Source: Nocardia aurea (GTDB lineage Bacteria; Actinomycetota; Actinomycetes; Mycobacteriales; Mycobacteriaceae). Taken from it: a DNA stretch of 64,000 bases. The position numbers and the translations under genes were made by a program. Positions 1-7,844 of the stretch are shown in pieces. The stretch spans positions 1 through 64,000 of the forward strand of contig NZ_QCYJ01000127.1 of NCBI RefSeq assembly GCF_003123685.1, in the 5' to 3' direction. Under the pieces are notes generated by a model. That model did not search any database. It saw only the letters and a list, made by a program, of their open reading frames with translations, and had not been told where the DNA came from. Positions within the stretch are counted from its first letter, which is position 1. Each line of letters begins with the position of its first letter.

Positions 1-233
1 GCGTCCGCGCCCGCGGTCTTGGCCGCACCGATGATCGCCTCGATCGAGAGATAGGTACGGACCGGATGGCCCTTCTCACCGATCTGGTAGGACTCCGCCG
101 CCTTCAACCGGTGGACCGAATTGCGGTCCTCGTACGGGAAGACGGCGACGGTCCCGATGCCGAGTTCGTAGGCCGCGCGGAAAGCGCGGATGGCGATCTC
201 GCCGCGATTGGCAACCAAGACTTTCGAGAACAT
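1..233 (-). CDS. pyc: Pyruvate carboxylase, N-terminal part (runs off left edge)
   Basis: Only the first 77 codons are inside the window. The protein opens with MFSKVLVANRGEIAIRA, the classic start of the biotin carboxylase domain, and continues with RNSVHRLKAADESYQIG, which is typical of pyruvate carboxylase rather than acetyl-CoA carboxylase. The full enzyme (usually about 1,130 residues) uses ATP and bicarbonate to carboxylate its own biotin, then pyruvate, giving oxaloacetate in the cytosol (anaplerosis). The ATG at 231-233 is the only start that keeps the family N-terminus. The upstream DNA carries the 8-mer TTGCGAAG (315-322), also found before the RamB/PrpR-type regulator at 4.07 kb. 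The biotin carrier and carboxyltransferase domains lie outside the window. Confidence 0.93.
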   Translation of the reverse strand, partial: MFSKVLVANRGEIAIRAFRAAYELGIGTVAVFPYEDRNSVHRLKAAESYQIGEKGHPVRTYLSIEAIIGAAKTAGAD

Positions 234-534
234 TGGCTTAAGGTACCCGCCCCGGAGGCGGCTGCCGACAGGGAAGTGCCCTTCGCAGAAATCTTCACAA
301 CAGAACTAGCACGGTTGCGAAGTTGTGTTCACCGTACGGTCACATGCTGCGACGATGAACCGCGGACCCGGCGCTGCGAATTAGCTCACACGAATCGCTC
401 CATGGTAGCTGGAGGGTATCGCACCACCACGGCGCGCGACCGGCCGTTCTGCGTATGCTGACGGGTGCAGCTGGTTCGCCGAGCGCAGACGAGATGGAGC
501 CCCTACGTCGCGCCTCGGCGTCGAACCCGTCCGC
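234..534. other. Gene-free stretch between pyc and the metE riboswitch
   Basis: Divergent promoter region for pyc (leftward) and the metE leader (rightward). Short reading frames here have no family resemblance and atypical codon use. The only element I single out is TTGCGAAG at 315-322. Confidence 0.5.
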
Positions 535-716
535 CGCGATATCGGTGGACAGGTGAGAGGGAACCCGGTGGGAATCCGGGACTGTCCCGCAGCGGTATGC
601 AGGAACGACCGCCGTCATGAGCACTGGGCGCACGCCCGGGAAGCGACGGCCAGTAGGTGAGCCCCGTACGGGGTCGGCCAGAAGGCCCGTGCCCGCGAGT
701 CCGAAGACCTGCCGCT
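535..716 (+). promoter_or_regulatory. Cobalamin (adenosylcobalamin) riboswitch upstream of metE
   Basis: The conserved core of the B12 riboswitch is readable: GGGAACCCGGTGGGAATCC near 559-577, followed by the ACTGTCCCGCAGCGGT block (about 581-596). The distal block CGAGTCCGAAGACCTGCC closes the element at about 695-712. Such riboswitches bind adenosylcobalamin and shut off the downstream gene, which fits B12-independent methionine synthase being dispensable when B12 is present. A 9-bp perfect hairpin (719-727 with 731-739, loop GCC) lies just 3' and may belong to the expression platform. No U-tract follows it, so control may be translational or Rho-dependent. Outer boundaries are approximate. 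Confidence 0.9.
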
Positions 717-874
717 GTGCCGGATACGCCGTATCCGGCGGCCACCGCCTCGTGGACCGGGCGCGCGGACCACCAGTGTCGATTTCTCGGGCTCCGATCG
801 CGGCTTCCGAGACATCCGCTGGTTCGCGCTGCCCGCATGGCGATGGCTCACGACCACAGCACTGGAGTATCGAC

Positions 875-3142
875 GTGACTGTTTCTCCGCACACTCCGTT
901 CACCGCAACGGTTCTCGGGCTGCCACGGGTCGGCCCGAATCGAGAGTTGAAGCGCGCCACCGAGTCCTATTGGGCCGGGCGCATCGACGCCGAACGATTG
1001 CACGGCATCGCCCGGGATCTGCGCCGCGCCCAATTCGCCGAATTGCTCGCGGCCGGAATGGATTCGGTGCCGGTGGGCACCTTCTCCTACTACGACCAGG
1101 TCCTCGACACCGCCGTTCTCCTCGGCGCGCTGCCAGCACGTGTGGCGGGTATCACCGATCCGCTCGACCGATATTTCGCCGCCGCGCGCGGCACCGACAC
1201 CGTCGAACCGCTGGAGATGACCAAATGGTTCGACACCAACTACCACTACCTGGTGCCCGAGATCACGGCGGAGACCACCTTCGCCCTGCATCCCGAACAA
1301 TTGCTGGAGCAGGTGGACGAGGCGCTCGCGCTCGGCGTGCCCGCCCGGCCGGTGGTGATCGGCCCCGTCACCTTCCTGAAATCGGCCAAGGACGCCTCGG
1401 GCGCGCCGCTGCGGCGGTTGCCCGAGTTGGTTCCGCTCTACCGCGACCTGCTCTCCCGGCTCGCGGCGAAGGGCATTGCCTGGGTCCAGATCGATGAGCC
1501 GGTGCTGGTGACCGATCTCACCGAATCCGAGATCGACGCGGTCCGCGAGGTCTACACCGACCTGTCGGCCGCGACCGAACGCCCCGCGCTGCTCGTCGCC
1601 ACCTACTTCGGCAGGCCGGGCGCGGCGCTGCCCGCGCTGGCGGGCACCGCGATCGACGGCATCGCGCTCGATATCAGCGACGCCGACGATCTGTCCGAGG
1701 TGGCGGGCGTACCCGCGCTGGCGCGGAAACTGCTCGTGGCCGGTGTCGTCGACGGCCGCAATGTCTGGCGCGCCGACCTGGACCGCGCCCTGGCCGCCCT
1801 CGGCACACTGCTGGGTTGCGCCGGGGCGCTGGCGGTGTCGACTTCCTGCTCGCTGCTGCATGTTCCGTACACCCTCGACGCCGAGAAGGAGCTGGACGCC
1901 GAGCTGCGCTCCTGGTTGGCGTTCGGGTCGGAGAAGGCGCACGAGGTGCGCCTGCTCGCGACCGCGCTGGCCGCGGGCCCCGACGCGATCGCCGACGAAC
2001 TCGCCGCCGTGCGCGCGGCGGCGACCGCGCGCCGGACCGATCCCCGGCTGTCCGATCGGCGGGTCCGCGCTCGCCTGTCCGCGCTCGACGCGGACGCCGT
2101 GCGGCGCGCACCGGCCGACGAACGGCGCGTACTGCAATCGGAGCGATTGCGGCTGCCCGCGCTGCCCACCACCACGATCGGGTCCTATCCGCAGACCTCG
2201 GCGATCCGGCTGGCACGCGCGGCGTCGCGCAAGGGCGAGATCGACGAGGCCGAATACCTGCGCCGGATGCGCGCCGAGATCGCGGAGGTGATCGCGTTGC
2301 AGGAACGGCTCGGCCTGGACGTACTCGTGCACGGCGAGCCGGAACGCAACGACATGGTGCAGTACTTCGCCGAACAGCTCGACGGCTTCGCCGCCACCGA
2401 GGCCGGGTGGGTGCAGTCCTACGGCACCCGGTGCGTGCGGCCGCCGATCCTGTACGGCGACGTGGCGCGCCGGGCCCCGATGACGGTGGACTGGATCGGC
2501 TACGCGCAATCGCTCACCGATAAACCGGTCAAGGGCATGCTCACCGGACCCGTGACCATCCTGGCGTGGTCGTTCGTCCGCGACGATCAACCGCTGTCGG
2601 ATTCGGCCGACCAGGTGGCGCTCGCGATCCGCGACGAGACCGTGGACCTGCAATCCGCCGGGATCGGGATCATCCAGGTGGACGAGCCGGCGCTGCGGGA
2701 ACTGCTGCCGCTGCGCACCGCCGACCAGCCCGCCTATCTCGCGTGGTCGGTGCGCGCCTTCCGGCTCGCCACCTCCGGCGTCTCCGACGCCACACAGATC
2801 CACACGCATCTGTGCTATTCGGAATTCGGTGAGGTCATCGACGCCATCGCGGGTCTGGACGCGGATGTGACCTCGATCGAGGCGGCCCGCTCGCATATGG
2901 AGGTACTCGACGACCTGAACGCGGCGGGCTTCGCGCTCGGCGTGGGGCCGGGCGTGTACGACATCCACTCGCCGCGGGTGCCGAGCACCGAGGAGATCAC
3001 CGCCTCGTTGCGCGCCGCGCTGAAGGCCGTTCCGGCCGAACGGCTCTGGGTGAATCCGGACTGCGGACTCAAGACCAGGGGTCCGGTCGAGGTGGAGCAG
3101 TCGCTGCGCAATATGGTCGCGGCCGCCGACGCCGTGCGCTGA
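875..3142 (+). CDS. metE: 5-methyltetrahydropteroyltriglutamate--homocysteine methyltransferase (cobalamin-independent methionine synthase)
   Basis: Transfers the methyl group of 5-methyltetrahydropteroyl-triglutamate to homocysteine, making methionine in the cytosol without B12. The 755-residue length matches the family. The N-terminal half (from TATVLGLPRVGPNRELKRA) is the folate-side barrel. The C-terminal half (from LPTTTIGSYPQT) is the catalytic barrel, with zinc ligands visible as H645 and C647 in HTHLCYSEFGE and C730 in VNPDCGLKTR. The GTG at 875 is chosen because GGAG lies about 8 bases upstream and the family N-terminus starts here; an in-frame extension upstream would run through the riboswitch. 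It is monocistronic, ending at a strong hairpin, and is expected to be repressed by B12. Confidence 0.96.
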   Translation: MTVSPHTPFTATVLGLPRVGPNRELKRATESYWAGRIDAERLHGIARDLRRAQFAELLAAGMDSVPVGTFSYYDQVLDTAVLLGALPARVAGITDPLDRYFAAARGTDTVEPLEMTKWFDTNYHYLVPEITAETTFALHPEQLLEQVDEALALGVPARPVVIGPVTFLKSAKDASGAPLRRLPELVPLYRDLLSRLAAKGIAWVQIDEPVLVTDLTESEIDAVREVYTDLSAATERPALLVATYFGRPGAALPALAGTAIDGIALDISDADDLSEVAGVPALARKLLVAGVVDGRNVWRADLDRALAALGTLLGCAGALAVSTSCSLLHVPYTLDAEKELDAELRSWLAFGSEKAHEVRLLATALAAGPDAIADELAAVRAAATARRTDPRLSDRRVRARLSALDADAVRRAPADERRVLQSERLRLPALPTTTIGSYPQTSAIRLARAASRKGEIDEAEYLRRMRAEIAEVIALQERLGLDVLVHGEPERNDMVQYFAEQLDGFAATEAGWVQSYGTRCVRPPILYGDVARRAPMTVDWIGYAQSLTDKPVKGMLTGPVTILAWSFVRDDQPLSDSADQVALAIRDETVDLQSAGIGIIQVDEPALRELLPLRTADQPAYLAWSVRAFRLATSGVSDATQIHTHLCYSEFGEVIDAIAGLDADVTSIEAARSHMEVLDDLNAAGFALGVGPGVYDIHSPRVPSTEEITASLRAALKAVPAERLWVNPDCGLKTRGPVEVEQSLRNMVAAADAVR

Positions 3143-3150
3143 TCGGGTTC

Positions 3151-3180
3151 GGCTCCGCGCGCATCGTTTCGCGCGGAGCC
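3151..3180 (+). terminator. Hairpin terminator after metE
   Basis: Perfect 11-bp stem GGCTCCGCGCG (3151-3161) with CGCGCGGAGCC (3170-3180) and an 8-base loop, 9 bases after the metE stop. There is no strong T-run, as is common in actinobacteria. Confidence 0.75.
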
Positions 3181-4008
3181 GTTCGCCCGGCCACGACGAG
3201 GTCATTCCGTCCGCGGCTTCGGCCTGCGCCGCGAGGTGTAGGCCTCGCAGGCTTCGCCCGCGCGCTCGACGGCGCGTAACCGCGCTCTGGGATCGTTTCC
3301 GCGAGTACCGCTTTCGCGGGCACCGTCGTCACGGGGCCCGATGCCCCTGCCGTCGATCCCGCGCCGCCACGACATGTGGCTCGAACAACGATCCATTCGT
3401 CACGCCTCCTCGCACGTCGACCTCGTCCGTCACCCCTCTTCAACGCGCGATCCCGCGTTCCGGTTCCCGCGATCTCCAGCGGGTTTTCCGAGGGTGCGGA
3501 ATCCGGGCCCGACCTCACGGGTCCGCGGATGATCCGAGGTGACGGCCGCATGGTCGACACCGACGCGGCGCGGCGGACCGGGCATCAGAAGATCCCCTCA
3601 CGAACCTCCGGTGCCCGGTCCGGTACCACGGGCGCCACGACGAACGGCGGCTGATCGAGTGCGTCCGCACCGACTCCGGTCCTACTCGCCGTGTCGAGAA
3701 ACGGTCGTACCCCGCAGGTTTACTACCCCGGCCGCGAGAATCCGAAACGTCTCGAAGTCGGACTCGCGAACGGGTCGGGACGACGGTGCGAATCCCCGCA
3801 CCGCGCCGGTGACGGCGACCCGGCCCCCGCGCGCCACCCCCGAGCGATCCGTTCCGCCGGAGATTCCGAACTCGGAAACGCCGCGCGAACGGGGCGAACG
3901 CGTAATATGTGGTTCTTCACGCCTCCCAGGTCGGCTCTCGGCCCCCCGCTGCCCCTTCGCATGCTACGCAAGGTTGACCTGTCACTGAAACCCCTCGCAA
4001 GAGTGGAT
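3181..4008. other. Gene-free stretch between metE and the RamB/PrpR-type regulator
   Basis: About 830 bases with no reading frame that looks coding: the open frames overlap one another, are Arg/Pro-rich and match no family I recognise. A short match to the cobalamin-riboswitch core (GGTGCGAATCC near 3788) is too degenerate to call. In M. tuberculosis the prpDC genes lie, on the opposite strand, between metE and prpR, so this may be the place of lost genes (inference). A possible -35 TTGACC lies at 3974-3979. Confidence 0.45.
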
Positions 4009-4049
4009 TTTTGTGCGCGAGAACTCCGTTTTGTGCAATGTTTGCGAAG
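4009..4049 (+). promoter_or_regulatory. Repeated motif upstream of the RamB/PrpR-type regulator, possible autoregulatory operator
   Basis: TTTTGTGC occurs at 4009-4016 and again at 4029-4036, exactly 20 bp apart (two helical turns). TTTGCGAA follows at 4041-4048. RamB-type proteins bind TTTGCAAA-like sites, so autoregulation is plausible. The 8-mer TTGCGAAG at 4042-4049 also occurs before pyc (315-322). No binding is shown. Confidence 0.4.
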
Positions 4050-4070
4050 GCCGCCGGTTACTATTCGGCC

Positions 4071-5492
4071 GTGCGCAAGATGTACGCGGGCGCCCGGCTA
4101 CGGCGACTGCGCGAGGAAAGACGGATGACCCAGGCCGCGCTGGCGAAATCCCTCGACCTATCGCCCAGCTACCTCAACCAACTCGAGCGCGATCAGCGGC
4201 CGCTCACCATCCCGGTCCTGCTGAAACTCAATTCCACCTTCGACCTCGACGTCCAGTTCTTCGCGGCCGATTCGGACGCGAGGCTGGTCTCGGATCTGCA
4301 CGAGGTGCTCGTCGACGCGGCGGGCGGTGACAGCGCGCCGCTGACCGAGGTGGAAGAACTCGCGACCAGGCAGCCCGAAGTGGCGCGCATCCTCGTCGCC
4401 ATGCACCGCAGGCTACGGGCGGCCACCGATCAACTCGACCTGTTCTCCTCACGGGTTTCCGCCCCGTCCGGGGTCCCCGGCGCCCCCATGCCGTACGAGG
4501 ACGTGCGCGATTTCTTCTACGACCACCACAATCACATCCCGCACCTGGATCTGGCGGCCGAGCACCTGTTCGACGAATGTGGGCTCACCATCGGGTCATT
4601 GGATCGTCAGCTGGCGCGGATCGCCGAGGAACGCGCCGGGGTCACGGTGCTGGTGCGCGGCGACGGCGCCGATCCGTCTATTCCGAAACGCCACTACGAC
4701 GCCGACAGCCGCACCCTGACCCTGGCGCGCCGATTGCGCCCCGGCCAGCGCGCGTTCCAGATCGCGACCACACTCGGATTCCTGCTCTACGGCAACGATC
4801 TCGACATCGTGCTCGACGAGACCCCCTCACTCGTCGGCGAATCGCGCACCCTGGCCCGCATCGGTCTGGCCAACTACTTCGCCGGCGCGCTGGTACTTCC
4901 CTACGGCCGTTTCCTGCGCTCGGCCGAGGAACTGCGCTACGACATCGACCTGCTCAGTCTGCGTTTCGAGGTCGGCTTCGAGACGATTTGCCACCGGCTG
5001 AGCACGTTGCAACGCCAGGGGCAGCGCGGCGTTCCGTTCTTCCTGGTCCGCACCGACCGCGCGGGCAATATCTCCAAACGCCAGTCGGCGACCGCGTTCC
5101 ACTTCTCCCGGGTCGGCGGCAGCTGCCCGCTGTGGGTGGTGCACGAGGCCTTCGCCCACCCCGGCCGCATACTCACCCAGGTCGCGTCCATGCCGGACGG
5201 GCGGCGCTACCTGTGGGTCGCGCGCACCGCGACGACCGCGCCGCAGGGCTTCGGCACCGCGACGAAGAATTTCGCGATCGGAGTCGGCTGCGATATCGAA
5301 TACGCCGACCGCCTGGTGTATTCGACCGGATTGCAACTCGGCGATCCGGCGGCCGCGGTGCCGATCGGGGCGGGGTGCAAGGTGTGCGAGCGGCCGAGCT
5401 GCGCGCAACGCGCCTTTCCGCAGATCGGCAGCCCACTGGCCGTCTCCGAGCACATCAGCACCGATTTGCCGTATCCGCGCGCCCTACGCTGA
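4071..5492 (+). CDS. XRE-family transcriptional regulator of the RamB/PrpR (ScfR) type
   Basis: About 473 residues from GTG 4071; ATG 4080 is an equally good start. The N-terminal helix-turn-helix reads LRRLREERRMTQAALAKSLD and SPSYLNQLERDQRPLT, the signature of mycobacterial RamB and PrpR. A central IrrE-like/DUF955-type region (around FFYDHHNHIPHLDLAAEHLF) follows, then a C-terminal DUF2083-type region ending in a cysteine cluster GCKVCERPSCAQRAFP, which binds an Fe-S cluster in PrpR. Family members control acetate, propionate or glyoxylate-cycle genes in response to acyl-CoA. Being downstream of metE recalls prpR of M. tuberculosis, but prpDC is absent, so I leave out a symbol. The stop is 21 bases from the convergent recG stop. 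Confidence 0.88.
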   Translation: MRKMYAGARLRRLREERRMTQAALAKSLDLSPSYLNQLERDQRPLTIPVLLKLNSTFDLDVQFFAADSDARLVSDLHEVLVDAAGGDSAPLTEVEELATRQPEVARILVAMHRRLRAATDQLDLFSSRVSAPSGVPGAPMPYEDVRDFFYDHHNHIPHLDLAAEHLFDECGLTIGSLDRQLARIAEERAGVTVLVRGDGADPSIPKRHYDADSRTLTLARRLRPGQRAFQIATTLGFLLYGNDLDIVLDETPSLVGESRTLARIGLANYFAGALVLPYGRFLRSAEELRYDIDLLSLRFEVGFETICHRLSTLQRQGQRGVPFFLVRTDRAGNISKRQSATAFHFSRVGGSCPLWVVHEAFAHPGRILTQVASMPDGRRYLWVARTATTAPQGFGTATKNFAIGVGCDIEYADRLVYSTGLQLGDPAAAVPIGAGCKVCERPSCAQRAFPQIGSPLAVSEHISTDLPYPRALR

Positions 5493-5513
5493 ATTCGGCG
5501 CGCCGCCACCGGG

Positions 5514-7817
5514 TCAGGACTTCGCCAGATACTCCAGACGTTCGGCGTCGACGGCGGCGCGCATCATGCTCGCCAGGCCGGGATGCTTGTCCAGACCCGG
5601 ATCCTCGCGCACCACTTCGCGGGCGAAATCCTGTGCGGCGGTGATCGTTTCCAGATCATCGAGCAGCGAGAGCAGTCGTAGCGAACGCGCCGTGCCGGAC
5701 TGGGCCGAACCGAGGACGTCACCCTCGCGACGCTGGCGCAGATCGAGCACCGAGAGTTCGAAACCGTCGGTGGTCCCCGCGACGGCGGTCAGACGCGCCA
5801 TGGCCGAACCGCCCGGAGCGGCATCGGTGATCAGCAGGCACAGACCCGGATGCGCGCCCCGTCCGATGCGACCGCGCAACTGGTGCAGCTGACTCACCCC
5901 GAAACGATCGGCGTCGAGGATCACCATGACCGTCGCGTTGGGCACGTCGACGCCGACTTCGACCACGGTGGTGCAGACCAGCACATCGATATCGCCGTCG
6001 TTGAACGCGCGCATGGCCTGGTCCTTCTCGTCCGAGTGCAACCTGCCGTGCAGCAGTCCGACGCGCACGTCCGCCAGCGGACCGGCCCGCAACATGTCGA
6101 AGACCTCGACGGCGGCCTGTGTGGTCGGGGGTTCCTTCTCCTGGGCCGCCTTGGCCTTGCCTTTCGCACCGCCTTTCCCCGTGCCGCCTTTCCCCGTGCC
6201 CGCGCCGCCGTCCTCCTCGTCCTCGCCGATGCGCGAACAGACCACGTACGCCTGCCTGCCCGCGCCGACCTCTTCGAGGATGCGTTCCCACGCGCGGTCG
6301 ACCCAGTTCGGATGCTGTTTGCGCGGAACCACTTTGGAGGTGATCGGCGAACGGCCCCGCGGAAGCTGGGTGAGCGTCGAGGTCTCCAGATCGCCGAGGG
6401 TCGTCATCGCGATGGTGCGCGGGATCGGTGTCGCGGTCATGACCAGAAGATGCGGGCTGGTTCCGGATTTCGCCTTGGCGCGCAACGCGTCCCGTTGCTC
6501 GACGCCGAACCGATGCTGTTCGTCGACGATCACCATGCCCAGATCGAAGAATTCCACCGCGTCCTGGATGAGCGCGTGGGTGCCGATCACGATCCCCGCT
6601 TCGCCGGTCACCGCGTCCAAGAGCGCGGCCTTCTTGGTGGCGGTGGACATCGACCCGGTCACCAGCACCACCTTGGTCGCCTGATCCGCCGCGCCGAGTT
6701 CACCCGCGGTCGCCAGTTCGCCGAGCATCGCGCGCAGCGACCGATAGTGCTGGGCGGCCAGCACTTCCGTCGGCGCGAGCAGCGCGCATTGCTGACCGGC
6801 GTCGACGACCTGCAACATCGCGTGCAGGGCGACGATGGTCTTGCCGGAACCCACCTCGCCCTGGAGCAGCCGGTGCATGGGCTGCACGCGGGAGAGATCC
6901 GAGGCGATCTCCCCGATCACCTCCTGCTGCCCCGCGGTGAGTTCGAACGGGAGTTTCTTCTCGAAGGCCGCCGCGATGCCGTCGGTACGCGGCGGGCACG
7001 GCCGCGCTGTCCGGCCCGCCACCTCGTGCCGACGCTCGGCCAGCACCAATTGCAAGGCCAACGCCTCGTCGAAACGCAGCCGTTCCTTGGCCTGGTCGAT
7101 ATCGGCTCTGCTCTCGGGCAGGTGGATCGAGCGCAGGGCGTCGGAGATCTTCATCAACGCGCGTTCCTCGCGCGTGCGCTCGGGCAGCGGGTCGTCGATC
7201 GGGTCGAGTTGTTCGAGCACCTGGCGCACACAGGCGAGCAGATCCCAGCTCTGCACCTTCGCCGTGGCCGGATAGACCGGGATGAACTCCCGCTCCATGA
7301 ACGAGACGTCCACGCCACCGGCGCCTTTCGCGCTCTCCGCGAGTCCCCGCAGATCACCGCCGCCGCGCACCCTGGTGAAGGTGCCGACCGAATCGTCCTC
7401 GGTCTCGGGCAGAATCAGGTAGCCGGGATGCGAGAGATTCCAACTGCCGGGCCGCCAGTAGCTGACCGTGCCCGACATCATCGCCCGCAAACCTTCCTTG
7501 ACGACGTATTTCACCTTGTCGCCGTTGAAGAAGGTCACATCGACCGGGCGTCCGGCGCCGGTATCGAGCATCACCTTGAGCAGGGAGCCGCGCCGATTGC
7601 GCATCGGCTTGAGTTCGGTCTTGGCGATCCGGCCGATGACGGTGATGTGCGAACCGTCCTCGGGTTCCTCCTCGGTCAGCGGCTGCCCCTGGGTCGCGTA
7701 GCGCAGCGGGTAGTGCCGCAGCAGATCCTCCACGGTGCCCATGTCGAAGGCCTCGGCCAGCGAATCGGCCGCCTTCGCCCCGAGGATGTGATCGAGCCGA
7801 TCACCGAGTGTCGCCAT
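5514..7817 (-). CDS. recG: ATP-dependent DNA helicase RecG
   Basis: Superfamily 2 helicase that regresses stalled replication forks and branch-migrates recombination intermediates. At 767 residues it has the expected order: wedge/OB domain (VIGRIAKTELKPM...), Walker A GEVGSGKTIVALHAM, Walker B in the form DEQHRFGVEQR, motif III TATPIPRTIAMT, and the second RecA-like domain with LLHGRLHSDEKDQAM and QLRGRIGRG. A Gly/Lys-rich insertion (GGAGTGKGGTGKGGAKGK) between the helicase domains is longer than usual and looks like a flexible linker. It lies 27 bases after the DAK2 gene on the same strand, so the two are probably co-transcribed, as in mycobacteria. Confidence 0.96.
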   Translation of the reverse strand: MATLGDRLDHILGAKAADSLAEAFDMGTVEDLLRHYPLRYATQGQPLTEEEPEDGSHITVIGRIAKTELKPMRNRRGSLLKVMLDTGAGRPVDVTFFNGDKVKYVVKEGLRAMMSGTVSYWRPGSWNLSHPGYLILPETEDDSVGTFTRVRGGGDLRGLAESAKGAGGVDVSFMEREFIPVYPATAKVQSWDLLACVRQVLEQLDPIDDPLPERTREERALMKISDALRSIHLPESRADIDQAKERLRFDEALALQLVLAERRHEVAGRTARPCPPRTDGIAAAFEKKLPFELTAGQQEVIGEIASDLSRVQPMHRLLQGEVGSGKTIVALHAMLQVVDAGQQCALLAPTEVLAAQHYRSLRAMLGELATAGELGAADQATKVVLVTGSMSTATKKAALLDAVTGEAGIVIGTHALIQDAVEFFDLGMVIVDEQHRFGVEQRDALRAKAKSGTSPHLLVMTATPIPRTIAMTTLGDLETSTLTQLPRGRSPITSKVVPRKQHPNWVDRAWERILEEVGAGRQAYVVCSRIGEDEEDGGAGTGKGGTGKGGAKGKAKAAQEKEPPTTQAAVEVFDMLRAGPLADVRVGLLHGRLHSDEKDQAMRAFNDGDIDVLVCTTVVEVGVDVPNATVMVILDADRFGVSQLHQLRGRIGRGAHPGLCLLITDAAPGGSAMARLTAVAGTTDGFELSVLDLRQRREGDVLGSAQSGTARSLRLLSLLDDLETITAAQDFAREVVREDPGLDKHPGLASMMRAAVDAERLEYLAKS

Positions 7818-7844
7818 GCCTCATTCCTTCGTCCGCGCGCGGGG

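Noticed and set aside
848..3205. 785-residue open frame antisense to metE
   Set aside because: It is an Arg/Gly/His-rich shadow of the metE gene caused by GC bias; no ribosome site or domain.
3740..3890. Possible second cobalamin riboswitch (GGGACGACGGTGCGAATCC core)
   Set aside because: Only the GGTGCGAATCC core fits. The CCCGC/ACTGT block is degenerate, the closing AGACCTGCC-type block is missing, and no B12-related gene follows closely. A covariance-model search would decide.
3539..3988. Rightward frame in the metE-regulator gap
   Set aside because: Arg/Pro/Ser-rich and overlapped by other equally long frames; no start context or homology.
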